Origin: Allolobophora icterica
Taxonomy: Eukaryota > Annelida > Clitellata > Crassiclitellata > Lumbricidae
Length of the DNA: 64,000 nt
Assembly: GCA_963556255.1 (NCBI GenBank)
Contig: OY744606.1
Location: 79,531,641 to 79,595,640 of the forward strand
Reading direction: 5' to 3'
Shown: positions 22,401 to 34,059 of the stretch, in pieces
Layout: every line of letters begins with the position of its first letter
How positions within the stretch are numbered: the first letter of the stretch is position 1
Program-made: the position numbers and the translations under genes
Notes under the pieces: generated by a model
Databases searched by the model: none
The model's input: the letters and a program-made list of their open reading frames with translations, nothing else
Told to the model about the DNA's origin: nothing

Positions 22401-23225
22401 ATGCATAGGTTGGGTCATCCTCTACACAGCAAAACAACCTTAGTGGCATACTCCAAAGGCAGTACCCTCCCACCTTATATAGAAGTAGATGACAGAAAAT
22501 ATAAAGTTTATCCTTTCTATTCAAGACCTATGCGCTGTAATAAATGTCAGCGTTTTGGACATATACATCCTCAGTGTCCAAATGCTGTCATCTGCAGCAG
22601 ATGTAGCGGAGATCATGATTACTCCGAATGTCCTGATAAAAACCATTTGAAATGTGCAAACTGTGGGCAAGGGCACAGTGCTGCTTATAAACAATGCCCG
22701 TACTTTCTAAAGACCCAGGCAGCACTTAAATTAAGGGCAGAAAAACACATTCCTTTTGCTCTTGCTTATAAGCAAGTTAATGAAACCCAAAATAAAACCA
22801 GAGAACAGAGTGGCATGGTTACTACACCCTCTATGCCTACTTATGCTGATAAAGTCCGAATTGGATTAGAAGTTGAGGAAAGCCCTGCAAATGAATCAAT
22901 GAATGCTACATCAAGAATTCAAACACTAAATTCTACACATATTCAAGCAACATCAACAGAATCTATCAAGGAATTTTTATCATTCAATAGTGAGGATTAT
23001 AAAGTTATTAAAACATCTCAATTGAATGATAACGACAGTGAAATAGAATATGATCTGATCAAGATTAAGATCATGGCTTTTATTTTTGGGGTTGTGGCAA
23101 CTATTGATAAAGCTAAATCTAAAAATTATGCAAAAAATCTGATTTGTGAGGCTGGATCTGTACTTCTCTTTAATAAAGAGGTAGAGTTCAGATGTAAGGA
23201 TGTTCCCCATTCTCCTTTCAATTAA
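22401..23225 (+). CDS. LINE ORF1: CCHC zinc-knuckle RNA-binding protein
   Basis: This 274-residue frame contains three successive zinc-knuckle units between about residues 47 and 105: CNKCQRFGH..PQC, CSRCSGDHDYSEC and CANCGQGHSAAYKQC, followed by CPYF. This is the typical nucleic-acid-binding array of I/Jockey-type ORF1 proteins, which coat the element RNA. The N-terminal structural region expected upstream is absent, in line with 5' truncation. The stop is 43 bases upstream of the ORF2 start. Confidence 0.8.
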   Translation: MHRLGHPLHSKTTLVAYSKGSTLPPYIEVDDRKYKVYPFYSRPMRCNKCQRFGHIHPQCPNAVICSRCSGDHDYSECPDKNHLKCANCGQGHSAAYKQCPYFLKTQAALKLRAEKHIPFALAYKQVNETQNKTREQSGMVTTPSMPTYADKVRIGLEVEESPANESMNATSRIQTLNSTHIQATSTESIKEFLSFNSEDYKVIKTSQLNDNDSEIEYDLIKIKIMAFIFGVVATIDKAKSKNYAKNLICEAGSVLLFNKEVEFRCKDVPHSPFN

Positions 23226-23268
23226 TTTCATTAAATTATCTCTGGTACCCTGATTTTCTTCTTTTTTT

Positions 23269-26200
23269 ATGGCTACAGTTATCGCTCATTGGAATACTCG
23301 TGGGTTGAATGCCCATCTTTACCAATTTAAAAATTATTTGGCTCAAGTTAAGGTTCTACCGGATGTTATCTGTCTCCAAGAAACTTTCTTAAAAAAAAAA
23401 ATAAAACACCAAAATTTGAAAATTATAATGCAATCCGAAAAGATTTTACGCAACATACAAGGGGTGGATTGGCCATCCTTGTCAAATATGGAATTAGTTT
23501 CACTGTTTTGGACTTGGATGAAATTAACAATGTTGAAATTCAAGGCATAAAAATTAAAATTGAAACTGGATATTTGGACATCTTAAATACTTATATTTCG
23601 CCAAGTAATAAAATTATGAAAGCACAACTGGAAAAAATCTTTCCTTCTAAAAGAACTTTAGTAGTTGGAGATTTAAATGCTCATAATCACAGCTGGGGAT
23701 GTACAACTGCAAATGAAAGGGGTAAAATTCTTGAAGACATTCTTAATGAAAAACAACTGACTGTACTAAACACAGGACAACCCACACGTATACCACCTGC
23801 AAATTCTAAAAATCTATCAGTTATAGATCTAGCAATAGTAACCAAAGAATTAGCATTAACTTGCATACATAGTGTTAGTAACAATAGTATGGGTTCTGAT
23901 CACTTTCTATCTAATATAGTATTAAATGAAGAGGTCTTGATAGAACCAAATAGTAGTATGCATATGTGGAAATTTAAAAAAACTGATTGGAAAAAGTATA
24001 AGGAAAATAGTCAGAACTATATAAGTGATAGCATACTAGATGAAAACATAAATGATACTTTTAAAAATATAGTTGAATCTCTCACCTCGTTAGGTAATAA
24101 TTCTTTACACTGTCAGAGAAATTGTCAAAGTAATAATAAAAGAAATAGAAAATATAAACCACTTCCTTTCTGGAATAATAATTGCTCTGAAATAATATAT
24201 AAAAAAAATAAAGCTAGGAATAGGGCTTTAAAATCTAAAGAACTTAAAGACTTTGTTGAATACAAACATCAAGAAGCAGTTGTTAAGAGAACTTTGAAAA
24301 CAGAGGCAAAGGCTGGTTGGGAATCTTATTGCTCAGAACTTACTGGTCAAACTAAACTGAGAACGGTGTGGGGGATGGCACGGCGCATGAATGGAGTGGC
24401 TCCATATAGTTCCATACCAACATTAATTTGCAATGATAAAATTGCTGATACTAATACAGAAAAGGCTACTTTGTTAGCACAAGTGTATGCAAATACTAGC
24501 AGTACCACAAATTATAATACTAAATTTCTAGATTATATAAAAGAACCTAAAATTAGACATGATATTAGTCCTGCTATAACTTATCAAGACCCTGAAATTG
24601 AAGCTTTAAATGAACATTTTTCATTTAGTGAATTAAAGGATGCTATTAGAAATTCTAAAAATAATACATCTCCAGGTAATGATAAAATTCCTTATGAATT
24701 AATTAAGCATTTACATAAAAATGCCCTTAAAATTCTCCTGGTATTCTATAATCATATATGGAAAGAAAATAAATTACCAGATGATTGGCATCATGCTATC
24801 ATCTTACCTATTTTGAAACCAAATAAAACTGCATCAAGTCCTGATTCTTACAGGCCAATTTCATTAACATCTACTATATGCAAAATTATGGAAAAATTAA
24901 TAACCAATAGATTACAATGGTTTCTTGAAAAGAATCAAATTCTGTCAAAAAATCAATCAGGATTTAGAAAGAATAAAAGTACTATTGACCAAATTCTCAA
25001 ATTACAAGATACTATTCTGAAAAAATTAAAAAATAAAGATTCTGTTTTGGCTGTTTTCATTGATTTTGAACGTGCCTATGATATGTTACATATACCTACA
25101 TTACTAATAAAATTGAAAAATATAGGATTAAAAGGCCACATTTATTACTGGATAGAAAATTTCTTGTCTAACAGAACTTTCCAGGTTAAAGTTGGGGACT
25201 CACTATCTAATAAATTCTTATTAGAAAACGGAACACCCCAGGGATCAATTATTTCTCCTTTACTTTTCCTTATTATGATTAATGATATACCCTCTGGTTT
25301 GGATAATAGCGTTGAAATGACACTGTTTGCAGATGATAGCTCCATATATGTGGGGCATCGCAGTATTAAACAGTTAGAAAAGAAAATACAAAATTCCTTA
25401 AATACTATTGATAAATGGTGTAATAAGAATGGTTTTAAAATTTCAATTAGTAAGACTGTAGGAGTAATCTTTACTAAAAAAACTAATGTACCAAAAATAA
25501 ACATTAAAATAGGAAGAGCAAATATCAATATTGAAAAAACTGCTAAGTTTCTTGGAGTTATATTTGATAATAAATTATCTTGGAAGCCACATATAGAATA
25601 TATCGTAAATAAATGCAAACAGCGTATGAATCTTATGAGAGCAGTTTCTGGAGTATATTGGGGAGCTTCAAAGAAAGCTCTACTCAACATATATAGAGCC
25701 CTGATTCGATCTGTGATAGAATACGCAGATGTAGCCTATGCTTCTGCCTCTAAAACACACTTGAATAAATTAGCATCTATTCAGACTGAGGCGCTAAGAC
25801 TCTGCTGTGGCGCTGCTAAAGGAACTGCCGCTTTGGCGCTTCAGAATGAATGTGGTGAACCTCCATTACACTTAAGAAACTTACAAAACTCACTTAAAAT
25901 AGGATCAAAAGTCATTGGAAACCCAGGTCACTCAATGACAAAAATTTTTCAACCACACTGGACTAATGAATTTAAAACTAGAGATAACAAAAGTCTGTCT
26001 ACATATCAACGTACATTTGACTTCTTTTCTTCCCTAGATATTATTTATAAGGCTCCTTCTTTTCCTTCAGATCCTCCTTGGCTCAATAAAGACATTCATG
26101 TAGATATTAGCCTACATAAATCTATTAGTAAAAAAGATGATAATCCAGAAATTCTAAAACTCCTTACCCTGGAACACATAAGTAAATATGAGTCCTTCAC

Positions 26201-27047
26201 TCATATATACACAGATGGTTCTAAAGCAGATAATTTAGTTTCCGCTGCCTATACTGTACCAAGCTTGAACATAGAAAAAAAGTTACGCCTTTGCGCTAAT
26301 TCCAGTATTTATGCTGCTGAAATGACTGCAATAAAAGAAGCACTTACCTGGATAGTAGATAATGAAAATCAGGGCCTTAGACAATTTGCTATATTTTCTG
26401 ATTCTTTAAGTGTGCTTACTTCGCTTAAGAGGTCTTTTTCTGACTCTAGACCCACTTTATTACAAGATACAATAAAAATATTTAATCAAATAAATATAAG
26501 TGAAATATGTTTTATTTGGATTCCTAGTCATGTAGGTATTCTAGGTAATGAAAGAGCTGATTCCTTAGCAAAGCAATCATTAGAACTACCCACAGTTAAC
26601 TCCACAGGTTATCTAGAGCTACAAGAAGTATTTTCAATCATTAAATTTCATATCATCTCTAAATGGCAGAAGGAATACGATAGTGATATCAAAGGTCTAC
26701 ATTATAAGAGCATTTGCCCTGTAGTGAATACAAATAGTAAATTTATGGATCCTTCTAGGAAAAGGGAAGTGCAAATCGTCAGACTTAGATTGGGGAAAGT
26801 TAACCTTAATGAAAACCTTCTCCTAATGAAAAAACATGCTAATGGTTTGTGCAACACTTGTCAAGTCAAAGAAAATATAGATCATTTGTTATTACATTGC
26901 AGAAAAGAAAACATATCCAATATATTAAGAGACAAATGTAAATTATTTAAATTAGAATTTAATATTAAGAACCTGCTTGGTGTGGGCTGCATACAAAGTG
27001 AAGTATTCAGACTGGTCAATCTTATCAATAAAGGAAAGGTTTTGTAG
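23269..27047 (+). CDS. LINE ORF2: endonuclease, reverse transcriptase, RNase H
   Basis: ATG at 23269 opens the endonuclease (HWNTRGLN, then LQETFL). An A-run at 23391-23401 then shifts the frame, and the rest is read in the frame from 23469. The endonuclease continues (VVGDLNAHN, GSDHF). The reverse transcriptase has SYRPISL, FERAYD, TPQGSIISP and catalytic FADD (residues 620-623 counted from 23469). RNase H has D916, E951 and D978 plus IPSHVGILGNERAD. The protein ends with a CNTC..HLLLHC zinc motif. The only visible defect is the homopolymer frameshift. Confidence 0.85.
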
Positions 27048-27500
27048 CTTTAAATATTTATATGTTGGCCTGGTGTTGTCTGTGGACTTTGATAGGTAGT
27101 TTAAATTTGTTTAGATTTCAGGTGTTGTGCTAAAACGTGTACAAACTACATATATGTTACAGGTGTTTTAAATTTTTTTATTTTATTTTATTTTTTTTTT
27201 ATTTTTTTTTTTTAATTTTTAGTCATTTGTATATATTATGTTAATATTACTTGTTTGTTTTGATTACTTATGTAAAAAATTTTAACTGAAATAAGAATCT
27301 ATGTCAAAATTCCCTAGATGATAAATAATCAATAAGGTGTATTAAAAAATTAAAAGTAATAGATTAAAATCTCCGATCATATCATAGTTCTGTATTATTT
27401 TCATTTGAATCTATAACAAAGTTTGCATTAATATATAATATTGTTTAATTGCTTTGAATGAAAAAAAAATGTTGAAAATTCAATAAATTAAATTTTGCAA

Positions 27501-28030
27501 AAATCTCATGTCATAATAATATGTATTGTACATTTGATAATAAGGCTGTTTTATAATTGAATAACTATATTACAAATCTCATGCACATTATGAATATTCA
27601 TCAAACATTCATTGAACATATTTTATATTTAAAATTCTTGTGTATAACAATTAATGCAAAATGTTGTTTAATCTGCACTAAAGTATGTCTTTTCATAATA
27701 CAGGTATCATTGACATTGTTAACTGTATGTATGTATATGTATATATATATATATATATATAATTTATGATGTTAAACAAATGACTATTAGAAACATAGTA
27801 AAGGTGCTGTTTTGACACCTCTAAATGCTGTCTGTTGGACTCTGTAAATTCTGTTTTAAATGTATTGTACATACTATTGAATTGTCGTCAACGACCTGTG
27901 ATGTCATATGATGACGTTAAACTTTTGAATAAAAAAAAAAAAAAAAGATGTTTAGTGCTGCTGATGATTATCAAGTTAAAAGAAACGATCAATGGTCACT
28001 GTATAATTCCATGCGAACACTGAGAACTGT
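27501..28030. other. AT-rich intron 3 sequence ending in a SINE-like tail
   Basis: No gene seen. A TA microsatellite lies at about 27735-27762. Near 27880-27945 the words 'atgacgttaaacttttg' and a run of A look like a SINE 3' end. Confidence 0.4.
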
Positions 28031-28034
28031 TCAA

Positions 28035-28215
28035 ACTATTATTTCTGTCGAATTCAACGGCGTTTGTTGCCACAAAGTGTCGTTAAACTTAGGATCCATC
28101 CGTTCACCCAACGAATAATTGTTATCAATGGTCGAATAAAGAGAGCGTTCTCTTTAGACACCTTTAAAACGGTTTCAACCGATGCTATATAGGCATGGGA
28201 CGCGAAAGGCGAACA
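28035..28215. repeat. Dispersed family with GACG/AACGGCGTTTG and ACACCTTTAAAACGG
   Basis: A fairly complete copy with 'ttgttgccacaaagtg', 'tcgttaaacttaggatcc', then 'tttagacacctttaaaac', 'gatgctatata'. It gives a length of about 180 bases for the unit. Similar copies are at about 22210, 37660 and 43740. Confidence 0.55.
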
Positions 28216-28430
28216 ATTATGATTGGAGCACGGCAATGTAGACAAACGTTGAGCGTTGTACGTTATCAATGAAATGAGTACGTGCCTTAAGCAAGACTCA
28301 AAACAGGACTTCTGACTACAATACAATTTACAATATCTGTACATGCAGACATGCTTTTGATACATTACCTGTTTAGCGTGCGACGTATCACCCGCATCGG
28401 ACAGCACTACCCGCAGCGTCAAGGTGACAG

Positions 28431-28708
28431 GTCGAACACCGGGTTCAAGGTCACACAAGTCATCGTCGGACCATCATAAGACGACGAGGGTGAGGACGGT
28501 GCTGAACGAGAAACAGTTGCACACCCTGCGCACCTGTTATGGTGCCAATCCAAGGCCAGACGCCCTGATGAAGGAACAGCTCGTTGAGATGACGGGACTC
28601 AGTCCAAGGGTTATACGCGTCTGGTTCCAGAACAAGAGATGCAAGGACAAGAAGAGAAGCATTCTTCTGAAGCAGATCCAACAACAGCAGCAACAACAAC
28701 AGGAAAAG
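28431..28708 (+). CDS. Isl: Isl exon 4: homeodomain
   Basis: Contains a complete homeodomain starting [13 protein letters not shown] at about residue 198 and ending just past [11 protein letters not shown]. It is nearly identical to the homeodomain of vertebrate Islets, including the recognition helix [12 protein letters not shown]. It binds TAAT-type DNA sites in the nucleus. A Gln run encoded by CAA/CAG (about 28677-28702) follows, as in ISL1. The exon ends in phase 0 at the strong donor GTAAGC (28709). Its acceptor is placed at AG 28429-28430 because this gives phase 1 to match exon 3. Other AGs at 28403-28404 and 28479-28480 exist; the latter, in phase 0, pairs with the alternative exon 3 donor. 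Confidence 0.93.
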
Positions 28709-28734
28709 GTAAGCGTCAGACAATCGCAGGCATT

Positions 28735-28736
28735 GC

Positions 28737-28781
<45 letters not shown>

Positions 28782-28855
28782 CAGCGCTCGTGAATAAACT
28801 GGTGCCCTATGCTTAGCTTGAGAGTAGCGCTGTAGAAATTTCGAGTTTATCATTA
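28735..28855. repeat. (TTG)n and a copy of the 'ggtgccct' repeat
   Basis: A TTG array (28736-28781) begins about 27 bases after the exon 4 donor. It joins the dispersed repeat 'gcgctcgtgaataaactgg' to 28850. More TTG/CTG triplets follow at 28866-28905. Confidence 0.8.
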
Positions 28856-28939
28856 TGATAAAGGTTGTTGTTGTTACTGCTGCTGCTGTTGCTGATGTTA
28901 TTGTTAATCCTTCTCCTTGTCTATTGGCTCATCCTATAC

Positions 28940-29300
28940 CGTTCTACATTATCCTGGTCTTTTTTTTTGTTCCATACGATTCCATTCTATTATAAAACAT
29001 CTCGCTTGTTCTATTCCATCAATCAAATCTATTTTATCCCGTTCTATTCTATTACGTCTATTTTATTCTGATCTGGTCTGTTCTGTTCCATGCTACTCGT
29101 CACTATTATATTTTATTCTGTTCTGTTCTAGTTCATTATGTTCTACCCATTGCTGTTACTGTGCTTGACCCACCTCCCATCTATGTGCTAGTTTTTTCAA
29201 TTTTTTCCCTATTAATTCCTATTTTCACCTATTTTCAATCTGCGTAATCTAGTGTATTCTATTCCATTCTATTTTCTATTCTATTCTATACTACACTATG
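28940..29300. repeat. Diverged TTCTATTC tandem repeat
   Basis: Pyrimidine-rich, imperfect 5-base units of the type TTCTA. Similar in kind to 6390-6720. Confidence 0.8.
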
Positions 29301-29356
29301 CTATTCCAATGCAGTCTAGTTGCAGAACTTTTGGAACTCGGCAGCGATTTCCAAAT

Positions 29357-29612
29357 TCCATCCATCCATCCATCCATCCATCCATCCATCCATCCATCCA
29401 TCCATCCATCCATCCATCCATCCATCCATCCATCCATCCATCCATCCATCCATCCATCCATCCACCCACCCACCCAGCCACCCACCCACCACCCACCCAC
29501 CCATCCATCCACCCACCCACCCATCCATACATAAATACATACATACATACATACATGCATGCATACATACATACATACATACATACATACATACATACAT
29601 ACATACATACAT
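29357..29612. repeat. (CATC)n then (CCAC)n and (CATA)n microsatellites
   Basis: About 105 bases of CATC, an interrupted CCAC/CATC part, then about 80 bases of CATA from 29531. The long HPSI and MDGW frames are artefacts of the repeat. Confidence 0.97.
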
Positions 29613-29890
29613 CTCCATTCCATCATTTTCCCTCAAACCGAAAACCTGTAGAGACATCTTTCGAAAGCCGACCAGTTGACCTTTCGTGCCGGTTCAGCGC
29701 TGACCCCGTCGCCCTCTGGCGGACAAAGTCTTGTCGTCGAGGCTCCCTCTGCCGATCGCTGATTGCCTCCACTAACTCACGCGCGCCATCTACACGAAGA
29801 CAACCGTCGGCAATTTGTCGAGAAAACTCAGCAGAACGTCACAATTACAATCATCTGCTTCTCCCCTCTGCATCATCACTAACTCCCATC
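29613..29890. other. Short non-repetitive piece of intron 4
   Basis: GC-richer sequence between simple repeats. I see no gene or repeat family in it. Confidence 0.3.
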
Positions 29891-30380
29891 TCTCTTTCAT
29901 CGCCACTCTCTCATTCTGTCTCTCAGTCTGTCTGTCTCTCTGTCTCTCTGTCTCTTCCGCCACATCTCTCTATCTATCTTCCTCTCTTTCTCCCTCCCTC
30001 TTTCTCTCTCCCTTTATTTGTCTCTCTGTCTCTCTCTCTGTTTCCCTCTTTGTTTTCTCTCTTCCTCCACATCTCTCTCTATTCCTCTCCCCTCTCTCTT
30101 TTCCACTGTCTCTCTCGTCCTCTCTCTGTCTTTCTGTCTATGCCTCTCTCCTCTCTCTCCTTCCCTCTCTCTGTTTCTCTCTCCTTATCTCTGTCTGTCT
30201 CGCTGTCTCTGCTTTTCCATCGCACCCCTTCTCATTATCATCATCCCCTACCTTCTTCTCATTTCCCATAACTCCCACTGCTTCCTCTCTACTTTTCAAC
30301 TGCTCCCTGCCTCCTTTTCCCTTTTTCTCTCTACCTCCCTCCCTTCTTCCTACCTTTCCTACCTCCCTCCCTCCCTTCCC
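29891..30380. repeat. CT-rich low-complexity tract
   Basis: Nearly 490 bases of CTCT/CTGT/CCTC on the plus strand, with Leu/Ser-rich frames that have no protein meaning. Confidence 0.9.
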
Positions 30381-30835
30381 TAATGAAAATTGATATAACA
30401 GCGACACGACCCCATCGCGCATGCGTCGATCCATCCTCAAAACAAAACGTCACACAAACACATACACACACATTCACAGACGCACACAGGGAGAGCAACG
30501 GAGACATAGAGAAGAAGACAGGGGCGTCAGACGATGACTACCTGAGCATCGGTTACGATCGAGAACGTTAATTAATAAAGTGCCGCGCACATTATTGATA
30601 ATGGCAGCATTTCCTTGTGCGCGATCGGTCGTTGGGCGAGGACAAAGGAGGAAGAGCGTCGACTCAGTGGCTGGACCGGATGGACATGGCAGCGGTGCGT
30701 TTTATGAGACGCTTCGACGACCGATTAAGATAAATGGACGCTTCGAACGGATGACAGGAGCAGAGGAGGAACACCTGATGATGATGATGCCAATGCTTTT
30801 CAGCGCCGTTCGTGACTACCTTCCTCTCCTTCTCC
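30381..30835. other. Non-repetitive piece of intron 4
   Basis: Mixed sequence between two CT-rich tracts, with a CACA-rich stretch at 30450-30490. No gene seen. Confidence 0.3.
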
Positions 30836-31285
30836 ATCTCTGTGTGTGTGTGTCTCTCTCTTTCTGTCTCTCTCGCTCTCTCTGGTTGTCTCTCAGTCTG
30901 CCTCTGTCTCTCTGTCTCTGTCTCTGTCTCTGTCTCTCAGTCTCTGTCTCTCTTTCTCTCTCTGTCCGCTGCCCTTGTATCTGTCTATGTCTGTGTTTCT
31001 GTCTGTGTCTCTCTCTCTTCCTCAGCTTCAGCCACTTCCTCTCCTTCTCTCTGTCTGTCTCTCTTTCTCTCTGTCACTCTGTATCTCGCTCTGCGTCTCT
31101 TTCTCTTCTTCGCCATCCCACTCCCTCTCCTTCTTCCCATATCTCTATGTTGCTCTAACTGTCTCTCCCTGTCTCTTCTGTCTGTCTCTCTCCGTCGCTC
31201 GGTCTCTGTCTCTGTTTGTCTCTTTATACCTCCGTGTCTGTGTCTGTCACTGTCTGTCTGCCTGTTTCTCTCTATCTCTCTCTAC
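30836..31285. repeat. Second CT/GT-rich low-complexity tract
   Basis: About 450 bases of TCTC/TGTC/TCTG. Long Leu/Ser/Cys frames are artefacts. Confidence 0.9.
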
Positions 31286-31820
31286 GTGCGAACTGTCGCG
31301 GTTCGTTCTGTTTCTATCGAGCGGATTTAAGGAGGAGGAGGAGAAGGAGAAGGAGAAGGAAAAGGAATTGGAGGAGGAGTGAATGAAACTGATAATGATG
31401 ATCATGGGATCCGTCGAGGAAACTTCCGGTGATAAATGAAATCCCGATGCAAACGCATTAAGCGTTAAATGCATCAAATGTTTGACTATGTAAACCATTA
31501 CGTGTTTACAGATATGGACACGGAAATGTCGAGAATATATATAGTAAACATTTTCATTATATATACATATATATATACATATATATACATATATATACAT
31601 GTATATATACATATATATATATATATATTTATATTTATTTATATATATGCATGCATGTACAAGGCCCTGAATGTCATTCTTTATGTCGGTATATATACAT
31701 AAATACAATGTCATACATACAATGCATACATATACATATGTTCATACGTAAAATTATATATACCTGCATACATACATACATACATACACATGTATTCGTA
31801 TACATACAAACAACATACAT
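31286..31820. repeat. Purine tract and ATAT/ATAC repeats
   Basis: GGAGGA/GAAGGA purine tract at 31330-31380, then ATATATAC-type repeats at 31540-31645 and CATA-type repeats at 31690-31820. Confidence 0.75.
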
Positions 31821-32394
31821 ATAAAATGGCCCATGCAAAACTTCGGTTTCTAAAACTCTGGTTTTAACTCATCGTAGTTATCACGGGCCCACACAGGGTG
31901 AGATGAAGAATATAGAGGAATAGTATCGTCAATGGATTGGGTGCAAGTCTTAATAATAATAATAACATGGACAATTTCTAGAGCGCCGTAACGCGACCAT
32001 GCCGCTACAAGGGCGCTGAAGGGCTTAACCAGAGGCGGACAAGACCATGGGTAGAAGCTAGGGGCTTGTCTGGGTAATTATAAGTGTAATTACGACAATT
32101 TGTATAGCACAATCAGTAGAAAGCTACTTCTAAAGTGCTTTACACTGATAAATGTCAGCGCAGTTGTTAAGAGGTACATATAGCTTTTTTAATAGAAAAA
32201 GTGTTGGTTTCCTGGAGAGATGCTGGACCAGAGAAAGAGTTGATCACCCATATGAGTCAAAATTGCTGCAACGATTACCTCAGCGGACTTTGATGATCGC
32301 CGCCGCAGTTTGATTGGAGTCGTACGATAGCAGGCTGGAAGAGGAAGAGGAGGAGGAACAGTCCCTGAGGCAGCCATGGATGTGAAGTTTTAGC
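31821..32394. other. Intron 4 sequence, LINE-tail-like motifs only
   Basis: Contains 'taataataataa' at 31950 and two words of the type 'gcgccg' / 'aagtgctttacactg' near 31980 and 32130 that resemble LINE or SINE 3' ends. No gene seen. Confidence 0.3.
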
Positions 32395-32640
32395 GACTTA
32401 TTTTTTTAACGCGGCATATGAGAGTGGGTGGCCAGTGCTCTCCCTCGCCGTTTCATCTTCGCAATGAAAGTGTACGGTCAGTGAACTCATTATGGCTGAG
32501 TTGGCTAGGGGGCGCAGGTGTGGCAGAAATCTCGAAACAAATTTCTGCCCTGGTGGAGATTTGAACCTCCGACCTCTCGATTAACAGTCCAGCATTTTAA
32601 CAACTACATTATCGAGCACCCTGACGAATATCTTATCCCT
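32395..32640 (-). repeat. SINE family E, minus strand
   Basis: Reverse complement of the family at 21243-21560. It has the box-B-like GGTTCAAATCTCC, the central 'ttcgagatttctgccacacc' and 'ccataatgagttcactgacc'. Confidence 0.7.
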
Positions 32641-32689
32641 CTCTGAACGGGCCCTTCTTTTCGGATTCGATCGTGGGCCTCGCCGCAGT

Positions 32690-32975
32690 TGGGGCTCTGT
32701 AGGTCCACTGGATCAATTAGCTACATCGGTAAGAGAGTAGGCTGCGTCCCATGCGCCTCTGTGTAAGAGAGCATGAGGATTGTGGTTCACCTCCCGAAGG
32801 TGGCTTATTTCAGAGATTTAAATCTCAGCTATAGCATGGTCCGTACAGAGGGACCTGAAATGACGTGGCGCCTATTCAAACGGGCAGCGGTGGTGAAATA
32901 TCTCTCCCGATCAATTTATTGAAGAATGAGCAGGGTCGAGGCCTGACGGGCGCTATAGAAAGACTTTTACTTATA
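32690..32975 (+). repeat. SINE family B, tRNA-derived
   Basis: The head has a box-A-like TAGCTACATCGGTAAGAG and a box-B-like GTGGTTCACCTCCC. The body has 'gagatttaaatctcagct' and 'ggtccgtacagaggga'. The 3' end 'gggcgctatagaaagac' resembles the 3' end of the L2-like LINE at 21170-21200. A minus-strand copy is at 63005-63260. Confidence 0.7.
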
Positions 32976-34058
32976 CATTTGTAGTTACGCTGTTGGCAAG
33001 ACTGAAGTACCTGGAGAAAATGCTTTTTATCTCAGTGGAAGATAGATTTGAATCTGTGTAGTAAAGCGCTTATGGAAGGATCGCAAATGTCTGGTTAAGA
33101 TGTATTTTCAGTGGGAGACAAGTCTAAAACAGTTGATGATGGAGCCTTGGTCAGATGCTAAATGCACGGGAAAGTTTTTCAATGGGAGCTTAGTCTGAAT
33201 AAGTGGAGGAAAGAGCTACGAGAGGACTGTCTTTCCATTGCGATTTGCATTATACATTTGCATGCCTTTCCGCTCCTGCGCTGGGCAGGAGCGGAAACGC
33301 ATGGAGAAAATGTGTCTTCATTGCGAGAGAGTCTAACTATTGGGGACCTCCCTCTCCAAAAGGCCACCGTATGGCATTAATGGGGGAAATGGTCCTTCCT
33401 GTCCCTCTGAAAGCGACATTATACCTGTCCACTCGACCAAATAAATTCCCTCCGACGCTACGTACGTCGGGCGTCTTTCCCAGTTACCTCGACGCCACTT
33501 GAGTAGCCTTTTAGTCGAACCAACTCTGACCTTATCTAGATCAGCAATTACTGTCCACGCGGGCATTCTCGAATTACGAGAAATTGCCACAAATTGCTTT
33601 CGACACTTAGCCTAATAGCCGTAATCGTGAGCGTAAGGCCTGAAATTGCTCGTAACAGCCCCCTGACCCCTTCGAGCAGCTGCAGGTCTCTCTCTGTCCC
33701 TGGTTTCCCCCTTCTCGATTTCTTCCCTCTTCCTTTGGCCCCGTGTCACGCCAGGTAGGGGACGCTTAGCTCCCTGCGAGCATATGCTGTCTGTGTATGC
33801 GCCAGGGATGATTGGATTTCCGGAGAGTGGAAAGGTCCTTGTCGCCTGAGAGTAATTGGCTATGACACGGGTTCATTGTTATTGGGAGGAACTTACGAAT
33901 GGCAGGCTGAGTTGGAACACGACAGAGCTGCTGCTGAAGCTGGATGGTAAATAGAGGGAAGATGATGCCGAGCAGATGGAAGGAGTGTAGGGAGATGCAA
34001 TGCTTCTGGGAGAGTTGTTGGTCACTGCTATTAATGGTGGTATGTAATGGAATGTATT
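32976..34058. other. Intron 4, mostly single-copy sequence
   Basis: 33000-33340 has several short words of the type 'gagaaaatg..ttt..cagtgg' at intervals, which may be remnants of a C2H2 zinc-finger sequence; this is weak. A strong inverted repeat is annotated separately at 33258-33293. 33400-34050 shows no recognisable feature. Confidence 0.3.
33258..33293. repeat. Perfect inverted repeat forming a long hairpin
   Basis: The arms TTTCCGCTCCTGC and GCAGGAGCGGAAA are perfectly complementary around a 5-base loop. After one mismatch the pairing continues with CATGC/GCATG outside this core. Further imperfect pairing (acattt/aaatgt) is possible. Confidence 0.75.
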
Positions 34059-34059
34059 A

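Larger units (their letters stand above)
22386..27500 (+). mobile_element. I/Nimb-like non-LTR retrotransposon with RNase H
   Basis: Two ORFs are present: a zinc-knuckle ORF1 (missing its N-terminal region) and a long ORF2 with endonuclease, reverse transcriptase and RNase H. An AT-rich 3' region follows, ending somewhere before 27500. RNase H in a LINE with a CCHC ORF1 points to the I superfamily; the clade is inferred. The element is 5'-truncated, AT-rich compared with the first LINE, and lies in Isl intron 3 on the sense strand. Confidence 0.8.

Noticed and set aside
29357..29612. CRISPR-like array
   Set aside because: Simple CATC/CATA microsatellites without spacers, in an animal genome.
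29252..31382. Leu/Ser-rich and HPSI-rich frames up to 339 residues
   Set aside because: Translations of CATC, CATA and CT-rich simple repeats; no non-repetitive protein sequence.
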